Under the pieces are notes generated by a model. The model ran no database searches and had not been told where the DNA came from. It worked only from the letters and a program-made list of their open reading frames with translations. Both the position numbers and the translations under genes were made by a program. Below, one piece after another: positions 42,899 through 51,251 of a stretch of DNA of 64,000 nt (positions are counted from its first letter, which is position 1; each line of letters opens with the position of its first letter). Source of the stretch: Cryomorphaceae bacterium BACL7 MAG-120322-bin74 (GTDB lineage Bacteria > Bacteroidota > Bacteroidia > Flavobacteriales > Schleiferiaceae); the NCBI GenBank assembly GCA_001438205.1, contig LICG01000005.1, positions 1 through 64,000 on the forward strand, written 5' to 3'.

Positions 42899-43405
42899 AT
42901 GAAAAATATTCTAAGTCTATGCGTGGTAGGTCTTCTGGTAGGGTCGTGCAACCAGGCGCCCTTAGTAGAAACAGCAGCCACGGATGCCTTTTTACGTAAT
43001 TGTGAAACGGTTAAAGCAAACCTTGAGGCCTTTCAGTCAGAAAGTCTTGACTATACTATGTATGCTGATAATTTCTGGATGCCCAATACAAGTTTCAATC
43101 AATCTACGGATACACTCCGGTTAGTGGATTTAATCGCGGTTGATGCTGAAGGATGGGCACAGTTTGATTATGAACTCACCTCGCCTCTTTTCTTATTGCC
43201 AGGAGTCAATGGTACTACCCGTGAACCCAACTCTTCGGTCAGGTATTATGGTATTTGGAAAATAACAAGGCCTGCCACGGATACTACCGAAGCTAAATCT
43301 GTGGAGATTTCTTTATATGAATCCTTTGATTTCAATGATGAAGGTCAAATATTGATTCAGCAATACTATGGTGATTTTGGTGCTGCCATGCAGTCGTTAA
43401 ATTAA
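42899..43405 (+). CDS. Small lipoprotein with SnoaL/nuclear transport factor-2-like body
   Basis: A 168-residue lipoprotein. The signal and lipobox are MKNILSLCVVGLLVGSCN (Cys at 17). The body alternates charged and hydrophobic segments (NLEAFQSESLDYTMYADNFWMPNT and YYGIWKI) in a pattern seen in SnoaL-like proteins, where a small alpha+beta cone binds ligands; the assignment is tentative. No enzymatic residue is clear. It is followed by a strong terminator. Confidence 0.6.
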   Translation: MKNILSLCVVGLLVGSCNQAPLVETAATDAFLRNCETVKANLEAFQSESLDYTMYADNFWMPNTSFNQSTDTLRLVDLIAVDAEGWAQFDYELTSPLFLLPGVNGTTREPNSSVRYYGIWKITRPATDTTEAKSVEISLYESFDFNDEGQILIQQYYGDFGAAMQSLN

Positions 43406-43423
43406 AGTCTAACGACCAAAGAA

Positions 43424-43458
43424 AGAATGCCCCGCATAATGCGGGGCATTCTATTTTA
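43424..43458 (+). terminator. Intrinsic terminator after the lipoprotein gene
   Basis: Perfect stem AGAATGCCCCGC / GCGGGGCATTCT with a 5-base loop followed by an AT-rich tract (ATTTTAAA). Confidence 0.85.
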
Positions 43459-43515
43459 AACATTTTGGATATTCTTCGGTGCTACATAAAGACATGATGC
43501 GTCTTTTTGCATGCC

Positions 43516-43986
43516 TTATTCTGTTCTTACTACTTGAACTAGCTGAAGGCTTTTTGGAAGATAGAGTGGGTGCTTTGGACTTCCATCCTTGTTAGAGCCT
43601 AGGATGAATATTTTCGAAGCACTTTTACTAACGTATGGAGGGATTGTTCCGCCTTGTAGCCCCCATGCGCAAAGAATGTCATGCCTTTGCAATAGAGCCT
43701 CTTGTATGTATTCTAGGTTTAGTGGGCCTTCGGGTGAAGGATGGGTTTTCACTTCTTTTGGATCATAAGAACGCAATGCAAAAAGATTCAAGAGGGTAAT
43801 GCCGCCATAGCCCCAATTTTTTGCGTACTGAATGCACCTTCGAAGAGTTGGGTCATCCTTTGTGGCGTCCGCAGTGCTAGGATTATATAGAATGATGGTT
43901 AGCTGTGGGATGGTGACGTCCCAAATCCTCCATAACTTATATCGGTATTGGTTGCAGTCAGAAATTACAGCGCCGTTAGATTGCAT
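43516..43986 (-). CDS. DUF1643 family protein
   Basis: A 156-residue cytoplasmic protein with the DUF1643 pattern: YRYKLWRIWD near residue 14, LYNPSTADATKDDPTLRRCIQYAKNWGYGGITLLNLFALRS (about 33-73) and DILCAWG near 102. Function unknown; members occur sporadically in bacteria and phages, which fits this isolated, single-gene placement between two terminators. No special promoter is seen. Its 3' end lies about 57 bases from the preceding terminator. Confidence 0.8.
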   Translation of the reverse strand: MQSNGAVISDCNQYRYKLWRIWDVTIPQLTIILYNPSTADATKDDPTLRRCIQYAKNWGYGGITLLNLFALRSYDPKEVKTHPSPEGPLNLEYIQEALLQRHDILCAWGLQGGTIPPYVSKSASKIFILGSNKDGSPKHPLYLPKSLQLVQVVRTE

Positions 43987-44095
43987 GGGCCAGGAAATGA
44001 CTTCTATAAAAATGCATCAAGCTGAAAGTAGGGATTTCTTTTCGTTTCATATGTAGACAAACAGCCATGCTTCATTCCTGGATCAGAACCTACGC

Positions 44096-44126
44096 AAAAA
44101 AACCCAGGCTGTTTGGCCTGGGTTTT
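44096..44126 (-). terminator. Intrinsic terminator of the tRNA transcript
   Basis: An 11-bp stem AAAACCCAGGC / GCCTGGGTTTT with a 6-base loop. On the minus strand the stem is followed by a T run (seven A at 44096-44102), so it ends the tRNA transcript. Confidence 0.85.
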
Positions 44127-44132
44127 ATTCTG

Positions 44133-44206
44133 TAGCGAGAGGGAGAATTGAACTCCCGACCTCAGGGTTATGAATCCTGCGCTCTAACCATCTGAGCTAC
44201 CTCGCC
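44133..44206 (-). tRNA. tRNA with anticodon CAU, probably elongator tRNA-Met
   Basis: A 74-base cloverleaf: acceptor GGCGAGG / TCTCGCT (two GU pairs), D stem GCTC/GAGC, anticodon stem CAGGA / CCCTG with an A-C mismatch at the closing pair, loop TTCATAA, T stem GGGAG/CTCCC with loop TTCAATT, and discriminator A. CCA is not encoded. It lacks the initiator features (C1-A72 mismatch, GGG/CCC anticodon stem). A tRNA-Ile2 with modified CAU is an alternative. A terminator follows. Confidence 0.88.
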
Positions 44207-44361
44207 TTGGAGGGCGCAAAAATAGGGCAATAAGCGCAGTTGGGCAATGCCCAACAAAGATTTTACAAAGACACACGAAATAGATAAAAACCTGTCTATT
44301 CGAGTTTTGCAAAATCAAACGAAAGGCTATATTGCAGACTAAACGTCTCCATAATAAAGTC

Positions 44362-44748
44362 ATGTCAGATCGAATTAAAATAACGCTGGAATTTCCAGTA
44401 CGAAGCTCAGCCGCCATGCTATATAATTTTCTCTCAACCCCAAGTGGTTTGTCAGAATGGTTTTGTGATGACGTGAACTCAAGGGGCGATAAATATACTT
44501 TTATGTGGGGCGACTCAGAAGAGGTCGCCTATATGGTGCGTAAAAAGCAAAGCCAGTTCATTCAATACAAATGGGAAAGTGATGAGACGGAAGAAAAGTT
44601 TTCTTTTGAATTCCGCATCGAGATGGATGAATTGACTGGAGATGGACTTCTTCTCGTGACGGATCACGTAGATCCAGATGAAGACCAAGAAATGCGCCTT
44701 CTTTGGCAGAGCCAAATCAGCACATTATTGCGCACGATTGGCTCTTAA
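44362..44748 (+). CDS. START-like domain protein (SRPBCC superfamily, Bacteroidota)
   Basis: A 128-residue cytoplasmic protein of the helix-grip fold, as in AHSA1/START families. Features are TLEFPVRSSAAMLYNFLSTPSGLSEWFCDDVN and GDKYTFMWGDSEEVAYMV. Its acidic C-terminal half (DHVDPDEDQEMR) precedes a helix. It probably binds a hydrophobic ligand or protein; no specific role known. The start at 44362 (MSDRIKITLEF) is preferred to 44332 for conservation of the N-terminus. A PAP2 gene follows 6 bases later. Confidence 0.78.
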   Translation: MSDRIKITLEFPVRSSAAMLYNFLSTPSGLSEWFCDDVNSRGDKYTFMWGDSEEVAYMVRKKQSQFIQYKWESDETEEKFSFEFRIEMDELTGDGLLLVTDHVDPDEDQEMRLLWQSQISTLLRTIGS

Positions 44749-44754
44749 TAGGCT

Positions 44755-45357
44755 GTGAACAGGCGTTTCCTTTATCTCTTCCTTTTGGTTTGGAGTCTCA
44801 TGGCGCTGTATTATTGTCTGTATGGCTCTCATTCGGCGATGTTGGAGGCTCAGCAAGTCCGCGTGCCATGGACAGATGAGGGGATGCGTTGGATTACGCG
44901 TCTAGGTGAATTTTATATCATTCTGCCAGTTGCCGTAACACTTTGGTTCATGCAAGGGAAGGGTCAAAAGGCAAATGCAGGACAGCTAGCGATACTTTAC
45001 AGCTTACTCTTGGGCATCACATTACCGCAATTAACCAAGCTTGCTTTTGCCGATAGCCCAAGGCCTTGGGCTGTTTTTCCAGAAGTGCAAGATTTTCCAG
45101 GTTTGGTTAAGGCCTACTATAAGAGTTTCCCTTCTGGACATACTGCAGCGGCAGTGACTTGGACTTCCTTGTGGGCGAGTATTGCAAAACCCGCGTTACG
45201 TAAGCCAATGCTCATGGTGCTATTTGCCTTCGGTGTTGGGATGAGTAGAATTCATCTCCATATGCACTGGTTACATGATGTTATTGCAGGAGGCCTTTTG
45301 GGTCTATTTAGTTCTGCAATGGGCTTGAGATTCGCAGGATATTCACAAACTACCTAA
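44755..45357 (+). CDS. PAP2-family phosphatase (membrane)
   Basis: A 200-residue integral membrane acid phosphatase-like protein with about five hydrophobic segments. The phosphatase signatures are DSPRP (first motif, spacing slightly variable), SFPSGHTAA and SRIHLHMHWLHDV (SR-x5-H-x3-D). Members dephosphorylate lipid phosphates such as phosphatidate or undecaprenyl diphosphate. The start is GTG at 44755, six bases after the START-like gene, so the two are probably co-transcribed; ATG alternatives begin inside the first hydrophobic segment. Confidence 0.85.
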   Translation: MNRRFLYLFLLVWSLMALYYCLYGSHSAMLEAQQVRVPWTDEGMRWITRLGEFYIILPVAVTLWFMQGKGQKANAGQLAILYSLLLGITLPQLTKLAFADSPRPWAVFPEVQDFPGLVKAYYKSFPSGHTAAAVTWTSLWASIAKPALRKPMLMVLFAFGVGMSRIHLHMHWLHDVIAGGLLGLFSSAMGLRFAGYSQTT

Positions 45358-45362
45358 TTTCG
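45355..45362 (+). promoter_or_regulatory. TAATTTCG box upstream of fabG
   Basis: A one-mismatch TAnnTTTG box that ends 4 bases before the fabG ATG and overlaps the PAP2 stop. Confidence 0.35.
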
Positions 45363-45366
45363 TTCT

Positions 45367-46113
45367 ATGAAACTTCTTGAAAATAAAGTTGCCCTCATTA
45401 CGGGGGCGTCCAAAGGCATTGGCAGAGCCATTGCACAACGATTTATAGAGGAGGGTGCCAAAGTAGCCTTCACTTATTTATCCAGTGTCGAAAGGGGAGA
45501 AGCCCTAGAAAAAGAGTTGTCTTCCCTAGGGGGAGAAGCAAAAGGTTTTCAGTCGGATGCTTCTAGTGGTGAGCAGGCGGAACAATTAATCACGGATATT
45601 ATCGCGCATTTTGGACAAATTGACATTATTGTCAATAATGCGGGCATTACCCGTGATACATTGATGTTGCGGATGAGTGAAGAGGACTTTGATCAAGTCA
45701 TCAGTACCAATTTGAAGTCTGTCTTCAATACGACAAAACATGCGCAACGCTATATGCTTAAGCAGCGAAGTGGGAGTATTATCAATATTTCCTCTATTGT
45801 GGGAATCAAAGGAAATGCGGGTCAGGCAAATTATGCAGCATCCAAGGCTGGCATCATTGGTTTTACAAAATCTGTGGCTCTGGAATTAGGTTCTCGCGGC
45901 ATTCGATGTAATGCGGTTGCGCCAGGCTTCATTGAAACAGAGATGACCGCTGTTTTGGATGAAAAAGTTGTCCAGACATGGCGTGATGCTATTCCTTTGA
46001 AGCGTGGAGGGCAGCCTGAAGATGTGGCCAATGCCTGCGTGTTCTTAGGCAGCGAATTAAGTAGTTATATATCAGGACAAGTGCTGCAGGTCGATGGCGG
46101 ATTGTTAACGTGA
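45367..46113 (+). CDS. fabG: 3-oxoacyl-[acyl-carrier-protein] reductase FabG
   Basis: An NADPH-dependent short-chain dehydrogenase that reduces 3-ketoacyl-ACP in fatty-acid elongation. The 248 residues contain TGASKGIGRAIA, NNAGITRDTLMLRM, the catalytic Ser in INISSIVG, Tyr and Lys in YAASKAG (YxxxK), and PGFIETEMT, all in the arrangement of FabG. The start follows PAP2 by 9 bases. A strong bidirectional terminator follows. Confidence 0.93.
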   Translation: MKLLENKVALITGASKGIGRAIAQRFIEEGAKVAFTYLSSVERGEALEKELSSLGGEAKGFQSDASSGEQAEQLITDIIAHFGQIDIIVNNAGITRDTLMLRMSEEDFDQVISTNLKSVFNTTKHAQRYMLKQRSGSIINISSIVGIKGNAGQANYAASKAGIIGFTKSVALELGSRGIRCNAVAPGFIETEMTAVLDEKVVQTWRDAIPLKRGGQPEDVANACVFLGSELSSYISGQVLQVDGGLLT

Positions 46114-46127
46114 TTTGTACGTTGATC

Positions 46128-46165
46128 AAATAAAAAACGGGGGCAAATGCCCCCGTTTTTTATTT
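46128..46165. terminator. Bidirectional terminator between fabG and the TlpA-like gene
   Basis: A perfect 17-bp inverted repeat with a 4-base loop: AAATAAAAAACGGGGGC / GCCCCCGTTTTTTATTT. It has a T run on both strands and serves two convergent genes. Confidence 0.95.
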
Positions 46166-46184
46166 AATCCGATTGGGATAGTCT

Positions 46185-47312
46185 TTAATCTATCATAAGA
46201 TCAGCAGGAGAAACTAAGTGTTCCATTAAATAACTTCGCAATGCTTCAGGGGAAAGATTGCGCGCTACAATCGTTTGGTCAGGCCCAATTAATACGCTCT
46301 GCGGGATGGCGCGAATGGCATACAATGCGGAAGCGCTGTTCTGCCAGCCCTTCAGGTCTGTCATCTGAGGCCAAGTAAGCCCATCTTCTTCGATAGCCCC
46401 CATCCAGTCGTCATAACTGTCGTCAAAGGCTACACCAACAACTTCAAAACCCATTAGGTGAAATTCAGCATAAAGCGTAACCAAATCAGGGTTTTGTGCG
46501 CGGCAAGGACCACACCATGAAGCCCAAAAATCTACTAAGGTGTAGCCTGAGCCTAAAAGGTTTGTCAATTGAACATCGTTGCCCGAAGTGTCCTTTTGTG
46601 CCAAGTCTATCACAGGTTGTCCTACGGCCACCTTCTTCAGTGCCGTGACGCGCTCAGCGAGGAGCTTCACATCGTGTGAGCCATAAGCATCTTCAGGTAT
46701 GCCTTGGTAGACAGAGTCTAGGTAGCTCGCCTCTTCCATGTATAGGTAGCGGTTTGCGATAAAAGCGCCGAGGGCACCATTTTCCAATGCAAAGGTTTTT
46801 GTTTTGGCTTGAAGCTTTCCATATTCGGCATCCATCCATGTATTCAGTGAATCTACCGTTGCAGAATCATTCATGGCCATAGCTGAACGATAGAGGTCGT
46901 TCATCGACTTGGCGTATTCTTGGAAGCTGTCCTGTTGGGCATTAAAAGTGTTGAGTGCTGTCATATCCTCAGACCCTTCCAATAAGCCTTTAAAGGGCAT
47001 TTGGCTAGCGTCTCCTGTGAGCGTCAAGTCCCCACGGTAGCCAAAGCCTGCAATGGGCTGCAGTCCGGTGATGCGGACATAAAAAGACGTTGGGCCATCA
47101 GGAGAAAAGGACAAGGATCCTTTGCCATCCATTAACAGTGTTGAATCCGCCGTATGCCAGTCCGCCGTGTCACGAACCATAATCATGGCCCAAGCTTCTT
47201 CCTCGCCGGGCGTAAAATTGTCTAAGGCCACCTCAATGGTTAAAGCATCAGGTGAACAGGCAACAAGGAACGCTAAGCTGCTTGCTGCGAATAAGGTTTT
47301 GAATACTTTCAT
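46185..47312 (-). CDS. TlpA-like thiol-disulfide oxidoreductase lipoprotein (DUF4369 N-domain)
   Basis: A 375-residue lipoprotein with signal and lipobox MKVFKTLFAASSLAFLVACS. The N-terminal half is a DUF4369-like domain (YVRITGLQP; a helical section follows). The C-terminal half is a thioredoxin fold with WASWCGPC, the redox CxxC, and the cis-Pro segment AIPQSVLIG. It likely reduces disulfides in the periplasm, for example in cytochrome maturation or respiratory assembly; client unknown. The start at 47312 follows a TATCTTCG box by 4 bases; an upstream ATG at 47621 would run into the divergent gene. Confidence 0.88.
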   Translation of the reverse strand: MKVFKTLFAASSLAFLVACSPDALTIEVALDNFTPGEEEAWAMIMVRDTADWHTADSTLLMDGKGSLSFSPDGPTSFYVRITGLQPIAGFGYRGDLTLTGDASQMPFKGLLEGSEDMTALNTFNAQQDSFQEYAKSMNDLYRSAMAMNDSATVDSLNTWMDAEYGKLQAKTKTFALENGALGAFIANRYLYMEEASYLDSVYQGIPEDAYGSHDVKLLAERVTALKKVAVGQPVIDLAQKDTSGNDVQLTNLLGSGYTLVDFWASWCGPCRAQNPDLVTLYAEFHLMGFEVVGVAFDDSYDDWMGAIEEDGLTWPQMTDLKGWQNSASALYAIRAIPQSVLIGPDQTIVARNLSPEALRSYLMEHLVSPADLMID

Positions 47313-47332
47313 GTCGCGAAGATATACCTTTA
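47299..47332 (+). promoter_or_regulatory. Promoter of the S46 peptidase gene
   Basis: TTG at 47299-47301, a 23-base spacer and TACCTTTA at 47325-47332, ending 4 bases before the ATG at 47337. It lies in the 24-base divergent gap and reaches into the TlpA-like gene. Confidence 0.5.
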
Positions 47333-47336
47333 CAGA

Positions 47337-49478
47337 ATGCGCAAATACACTCTCCTTTTTTCGATGGCGATACTCTTGGCCAACTCCATTGCTGCCATGG
47401 CACAGGGAATGTGGTTCCCGGAAAACGCAGCGGCTCAATATGACCAGATGAAAGCCATGGGTATGGATATGTCTTGGAGCGATATTTATTCCAAAGGTGG
47501 TTCGGGCAGCCTGAATGATGTGGTGGTGCACTTTGGCGGCTTCTGTACAGGTGAAGTCATCTCTAGCCAAGGGTTGGTTTTGACAAACCATCATTGTGGA
47601 TTTGATGCGATTCAAACCCATAGTTCATTGGAAAATAATTATTTAAAAGATGGATTCTGGGCACCTACGTTCGCTGATGAGAAGCCCAATCTAGGTCTTT
47701 ATGTAGATTTTATCGTCCATATGGAAAATGTCAGTTTAGAGGTGTTCCCGCTCATAGCTGCTGGAACAGCGGAACGAGAGGCCATTGCGGAGATCCTTGA
47801 GCAGAAAATGGAAAGCTATCCGTCAACTGGTGGTTATCGTGGTGAGATTCGTCCTGTTTATGCAGAGAATGCTTATGAGCTCAGTATTGCCCGTCGATAT
47901 TCTGATGTGCGTTTGGTAGGATCGCCACCTAGCGCGATTGGAAAGTATGGAGCGGATACGGATAATTGGGTTTGGCCTCGGCATACGGGGGACTTCTCTA
48001 TGTTCCGAATCTACACCGCCCCTGATGGCAGTCCAGCCGAATACAGCACAGAGAATATCCCCATGCAAGTGGCGAACCCCCTGACGGTGAGTTTGAAAGG
48101 CTCAGAAGAAGACGATTTTTCCATGATGTATGGATTCCCAGGGCGCACGACAAGCTACCTACCTGTATCCGAAGTAAAGCAGCAGTTAGAGGCCATGCTC
48201 CCGGTCCGCGTGGCCATGCGAGATTTGGTTTTGAGCACATGGGATAGTGCCATGCGCGTAGATGCACGTGTCAAGATTCAATATGCCTCTAAATACGCTT
48301 CCGTCTCTAATGGATGGAAGAAATGGATTGGTCAGATAGAAGGAATGAAGGCAGCCCATGGATTGGATACGTTACAGGCACGTCAGGACGCCATGGTGGC
48401 CTGGTCGCAAGGCCAAGCCCTAAACCAAGGACTTGGGGGCCGTTTGGTGGCTGATTTTGACCGTCAGAATGCGGCATTAGAAGAGGCAAGGCTAGGCATC
48501 GTCTATTGGCAAGAAGTTTTACCAAGATGGGAGTTAGCCTCTTGGAGTCGCTTAGCGGAAGACTTGGTAAAGAGCTTTGATGCACAAAAAGATGTTCAAA
48601 AGGCTCTGGATGCCTTGGTTGAATTTCACAAAGACTTTTCTCCTGAATTGGATCGTCGCGCTTCAAAGCGCTTGATTGGGGCTTGGCGCACTGCCGGCGC
48701 GAACAAGAAGGGATTAGGCGTCCCGCTTGAATACTTCGCGGAAACGGAAGCATTCATACAAGGGTACTTCGACCCAAGTTTATATGCGAGTATTCCAGTT
48801 GTCCTTTCGGGGGCCTATGACGAATTGGATATCGCCCGTATAGTGGCTGCCCACCGCAATCATCTCGCGTTTTCCTTGTGGCCAGATTTGCTAGAAATGT
48901 ACCGGACAGCGTCCGCATCTATACGACCTGCTGAAGCTGCTTATGCGGAGGGCAACAAGGCATGGATGAACGAGCGTATGTTGGCAGCCAATGAAAACGG
49001 CAGGGGTATCCCTACCAATATAGCTGCAGACGCCAACTCTACTTTGCGCTTTGCCTATGGTCGGGTGGGGGGCTTTTCCCCCGTGGATGGGATGTCCTAC
49101 AAGCACTTCACTACGGCAGAGGGTATTTTAGATAAATACATACCAGGAGACTATGAATTTGATCTTCCTGAGGCGTTGCGACAGAAGTTAGAACGCCGTG
49201 AATATGGCGAATACGCCAATGCAGAGGGTGATCTGCCCGTGTGCTTTTTGGCCGCGAATCATACTTCAGGTGGAAATTCTGGCAGCCCGGTCTTTAATGC
49301 CAAGGGAGAACTCATTGGTCTCAATTTTGACCGTGTGTGGGAAGGAACGATGAGCGACTTTTATTTCACTCCAGATCGTTGTCGTAACATTATGGTAGAC
49401 GTGCGTTACGTTATGTGGGTGGTGGATGTATATGCCGGTGCTGACCGACTTATTCAGGAAATCAAATTCAGCCGCTAG
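47337..49478 (+). CDS. S46 dipeptidyl-peptidase, DPP11-like specificity
   Basis: A 713-residue exported serine exopeptidase that removes dipeptides in the periplasm. Signal MRKYTLLFSMAILLANSIAA; catalytic His in LTNHHCGFD (H85) and Ser in GGNSGSPVF (S648). An Arg in FDRVWEG (R666) lies 18 residues after the Ser, the spacing and residue found in the Asp/Glu-specific DPP11, whereas DPP7 has Gly there. The specificity is inferred from this residue. It supports peptide scavenging, consistent with a heterotroph using protein. Confidence 0.92.
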   Translation: MRKYTLLFSMAILLANSIAAMAQGMWFPENAAAQYDQMKAMGMDMSWSDIYSKGGSGSLNDVVVHFGGFCTGEVISSQGLVLTNHHCGFDAIQTHSSLENNYLKDGFWAPTFADEKPNLGLYVDFIVHMENVSLEVFPLIAAGTAEREAIAEILEQKMESYPSTGGYRGEIRPVYAENAYELSIARRYSDVRLVGSPPSAIGKYGADTDNWVWPRHTGDFSMFRIYTAPDGSPAEYSTENIPMQVANPLTVSLKGSEEDDFSMMYGFPGRTTSYLPVSEVKQQLEAMLPVRVAMRDLVLSTWDSAMRVDARVKIQYASKYASVSNGWKKWIGQIEGMKAAHGLDTLQARQDAMVAWSQGQALNQGLGGRLVADFDRQNAALEEARLGIVYWQEVLPRWELASWSRLAEDLVKSFDAQKDVQKALDALVEFHKDFSPELDRRASKRLIGAWRTAGANKKGLGVPLEYFAETEAFIQGYFDPSLYASIPVVLSGAYDELDIARIVAAHRNHLAFSLWPDLLEMYRTASASIRPAEAAYAEGNKAWMNERMLAANENGRGIPTNIAADANSTLRFAYGRVGGFSPVDGMSYKHFTTAEGILDKYIPGDYEFDLPEALRQKLERREYGEYANAEGDLPVCFLAANHTSGGNSGSPVFNAKGELIGLNFDRVWEGTMSDFYFTPDRCRNIMVDVRYVMWVVDVYAGADRLIQEIKFSR

Positions 49479-49506
49479 ATAGGGTAGGGGTTCGTCAATT
49501 GAACCC

Positions 49507-49514
49507 TACTTTTG
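49507..49514 (+). promoter_or_regulatory. TACTTTTG -7 element of sucD
   Basis: A perfect TAnnTTTG match with a 34-base leader before the sucD ATG. It follows the S46 peptidase stop. Confidence 0.5.
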
Positions 49515-49548
49515 CGCCAGCATTTTCATATTCAAATTAACTGCCCCT

Positions 49549-50418
49549 ATGAGCGTTCTCGTTGATAAGAACTCCAAGATTATTGTCCAAGGTTTTACTG
49601 GTAAGGAAGGATCCTTTCATGCCGAACAAATGATCGCCTACGGCACTAATGTAGTAGGCGGTGTCACACCTGGAAAAGGAGGGCAGACGCACCTTGATTT
49701 ACCTGTTTTTAACACGGTGATGGACGCTGTTGACAAAACAGGTGCAGATGTATCCATCCTTTTTGTCCCTCCAGCCTTTGCGGCAGACTCTATTATGGAG
49801 GCTGCAGATGCGGGTATTAAAGTTATTGTTTGCATCACCGAAGGGATTCCGGTCTCTGACATGATCAAGGCTAAGCCCTATGCAAAATCGAAAGGTGCTA
49901 CGTTAATTGGTCCCAATTGCCCTGGGGTCATCACGGCCGACGAAGCCAAAGTAGGCATCATGCCAGGCTTTGTGTTTAAAAAAGGAAATATTGGCATCGT
50001 TTCTAAGTCTGGAACCTTAACCTACGAAGCTGCAGATCAAATTTGCAAAGCGGGCATGGGTATCACCACGGCCATTGGCATTGGTGGAGACCCAATTATT
50101 GGGACTACGACCAAAGAGGCGGTGGCTATGCTCATGAACGATCCTGACACCCATGGCATTGTCATGATCGGGGAAATCGGAGGTCAACTAGAGACGGAAG
50201 CCGGTCAGTGGATTAAAGAATATGGAACAAAGCCCGTTGTAGGCTTTATCGCGGGAGAAACTGCTCCAGTAGGCCGCACCATGGGGCATGCCGGAGCCAT
50301 TGTAGGTGGAGCTGAAGACACGGCCCAGGCAAAAAAAGCTATTCTTCGTGAGTGTGGCGTTCATGTCGTCGATTCTCCTGCGGATATTGGAACAAAAATG
50401 GCCTCGCTTTTTAGCTGA
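49549..50418 (+). CDS. sucD: Succinyl-CoA synthetase alpha subunit SucD
   Basis: The subunit carrying the phosphohistidine in the TCA-cycle step that makes ATP or GTP from succinyl-CoA. The 289 residues show GFTGKEGSFHAEQM, the CoA-binding GGVTPGKGG, SKSGTLTYEA and the catalytic His in GHAGAIVGG. The beta subunit (sucC) is not adjacent, as is common in Bacteroidota. The stop TGA and the next ATG share one base (TGATG at 50416-50420). Confidence 0.96.
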   Translation: MSVLVDKNSKIIVQGFTGKEGSFHAEQMIAYGTNVVGGVTPGKGGQTHLDLPVFNTVMDAVDKTGADVSILFVPPAFAADSIMEAADAGIKVIVCITEGIPVSDMIKAKPYAKSKGATLIGPNCPGVITADEAKVGIMPGFVFKKGNIGIVSKSGTLTYEAADQICKAGMGITTAIGIGGDPIIGTTTKEAVAMLMNDPDTHGIVMIGEIGGQLETEAGQWIKEYGTKPVVGFIAGETAPVGRTMGHAGAIVGGAEDTAQAKKAILRECGVHVVDSPADIGTKMASLFS

Positions 50419-51251
50419 TGAGCCAAGTATGGTATGCGGGAAATAAATTGAACGACGCGGAGGCTGCATCCTTTTCGCGTCGTTCGCATTTGTATGGAGA
50501 CGCGTTATTTGAAACCATGCGGGTTCATCTCGGCAAAATCTGCTTTTGGGAGTCCCATTATTTTCGTTTGATGTCTTCCATGCGTATCCTGCGCATGGAT
50601 ATTCCACTAGACTGGGGGCCCGATGATTTGGAGTCAGATATCCTTTCTTGTGTGCCTCAAGGGCAGGTGGATCAACGTGTCCGGTTAAGCGTTTGGAGAA
50701 AAGGAGGATTAGGCTATGCTCCTACGGTGCAAGGTGTCGATTGGGGTATCCATGTAGAACCTTTAAAGGAATTTGGCTATCCGCATCCGATAAAAACACT
50801 CCATATGGACTTGTTTCAGGAACATAAAAAGTCCAGTGGTTTATTAAGTACGCTAAAAGCCACTCATGCAGCACTCTATATTCTCGCTGCACAATTTGCC
50901 CAAGATCAAGGGCTAGACGATGTTTTTTTGCTTAATCAAGAAAATCGTCTCTTAGAAACAAGTAGGGGTAATGTATTTGTCTTAAAAGCAAACGTATTGA
51001 CGACTGCCTCATTGACCGCAGGTGCATTGCGCGGTGTCATGCGTGAACAAGTGATTCGGCTTGCGCCAGGCCTTGGGTTGACTGTTCAAGAGGATGCATT
51101 GAGTCCTTTTGCCTTATTGGAGGCAGATGAGGTATGGATGACCAATGCCCTTGATGGGGTATCGGCAGTTGCTCAATACCGGAAAACGAAGTACAGTGCG
51201 GAACAAGCAACAAGAATGCAGAATACCCTTCGGGCATCGTCCTTATTTTAA
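50418..51251 (+). CDS. Class IV aminotransferase (PabC/IlvE-like)
   Basis: A 277-residue PLP-dependent enzyme of fold type IV. LYGDALFETMRVH near the start is typical of PabC-like 4-amino-4-deoxychorismate lyases; the PLP lysine is in LLSTLKATHAALY, and LETSRGNVFVLK and WMTNALDGVSAV follow. Both PabC and branched-chain aminotransferase are possible; the SxR/xG loops here favour PabC. Its stop shares TTAA with the convergent yqgE stop (51248-51251). Confidence 0.82.
   Translation: MSQVWYAGNKLNDAEAASFSRRSHLYGDALFETMRVHLGKICFWESHYFRLMSSMRILRMDIPLDWGPDDLESDILSCVPQGQVDQRVRLSVWRKGGLGYAPTVQGVDWGIHVEPLKEFGYPHPIKTLHMDLFQEHKKSSGLLSTLKATHAALYILAAQFAQDQGLDDVFLLNQENRLLETSRGNVFVLKANVLTTASLTAGALRGVMREQVIRLAPGLGLTVQEDALSPFALLEADEVWMTNALDGVSAVAQYRKTKYSAEQATRMQNTLRASSLF

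Noticed and set aside
43516-43986. DUF1643 gene as sign of a mobile island
   Set aside because: No integrase, repeats or attachment site near the tRNA; only an isolated accessory-type gene.
44133-44206. Initiator tRNA-fMet
   Set aside because: It lacks the C1-A72 mismatch and the GGG/CCC anticodon stem; the D stem is that of an elongator tRNA.
47313-47621. Extended start for the TlpA-like gene
   Set aside because: It would overlap the S46 peptidase gene, whereas 47312 gives a clean lipoprotein signal.
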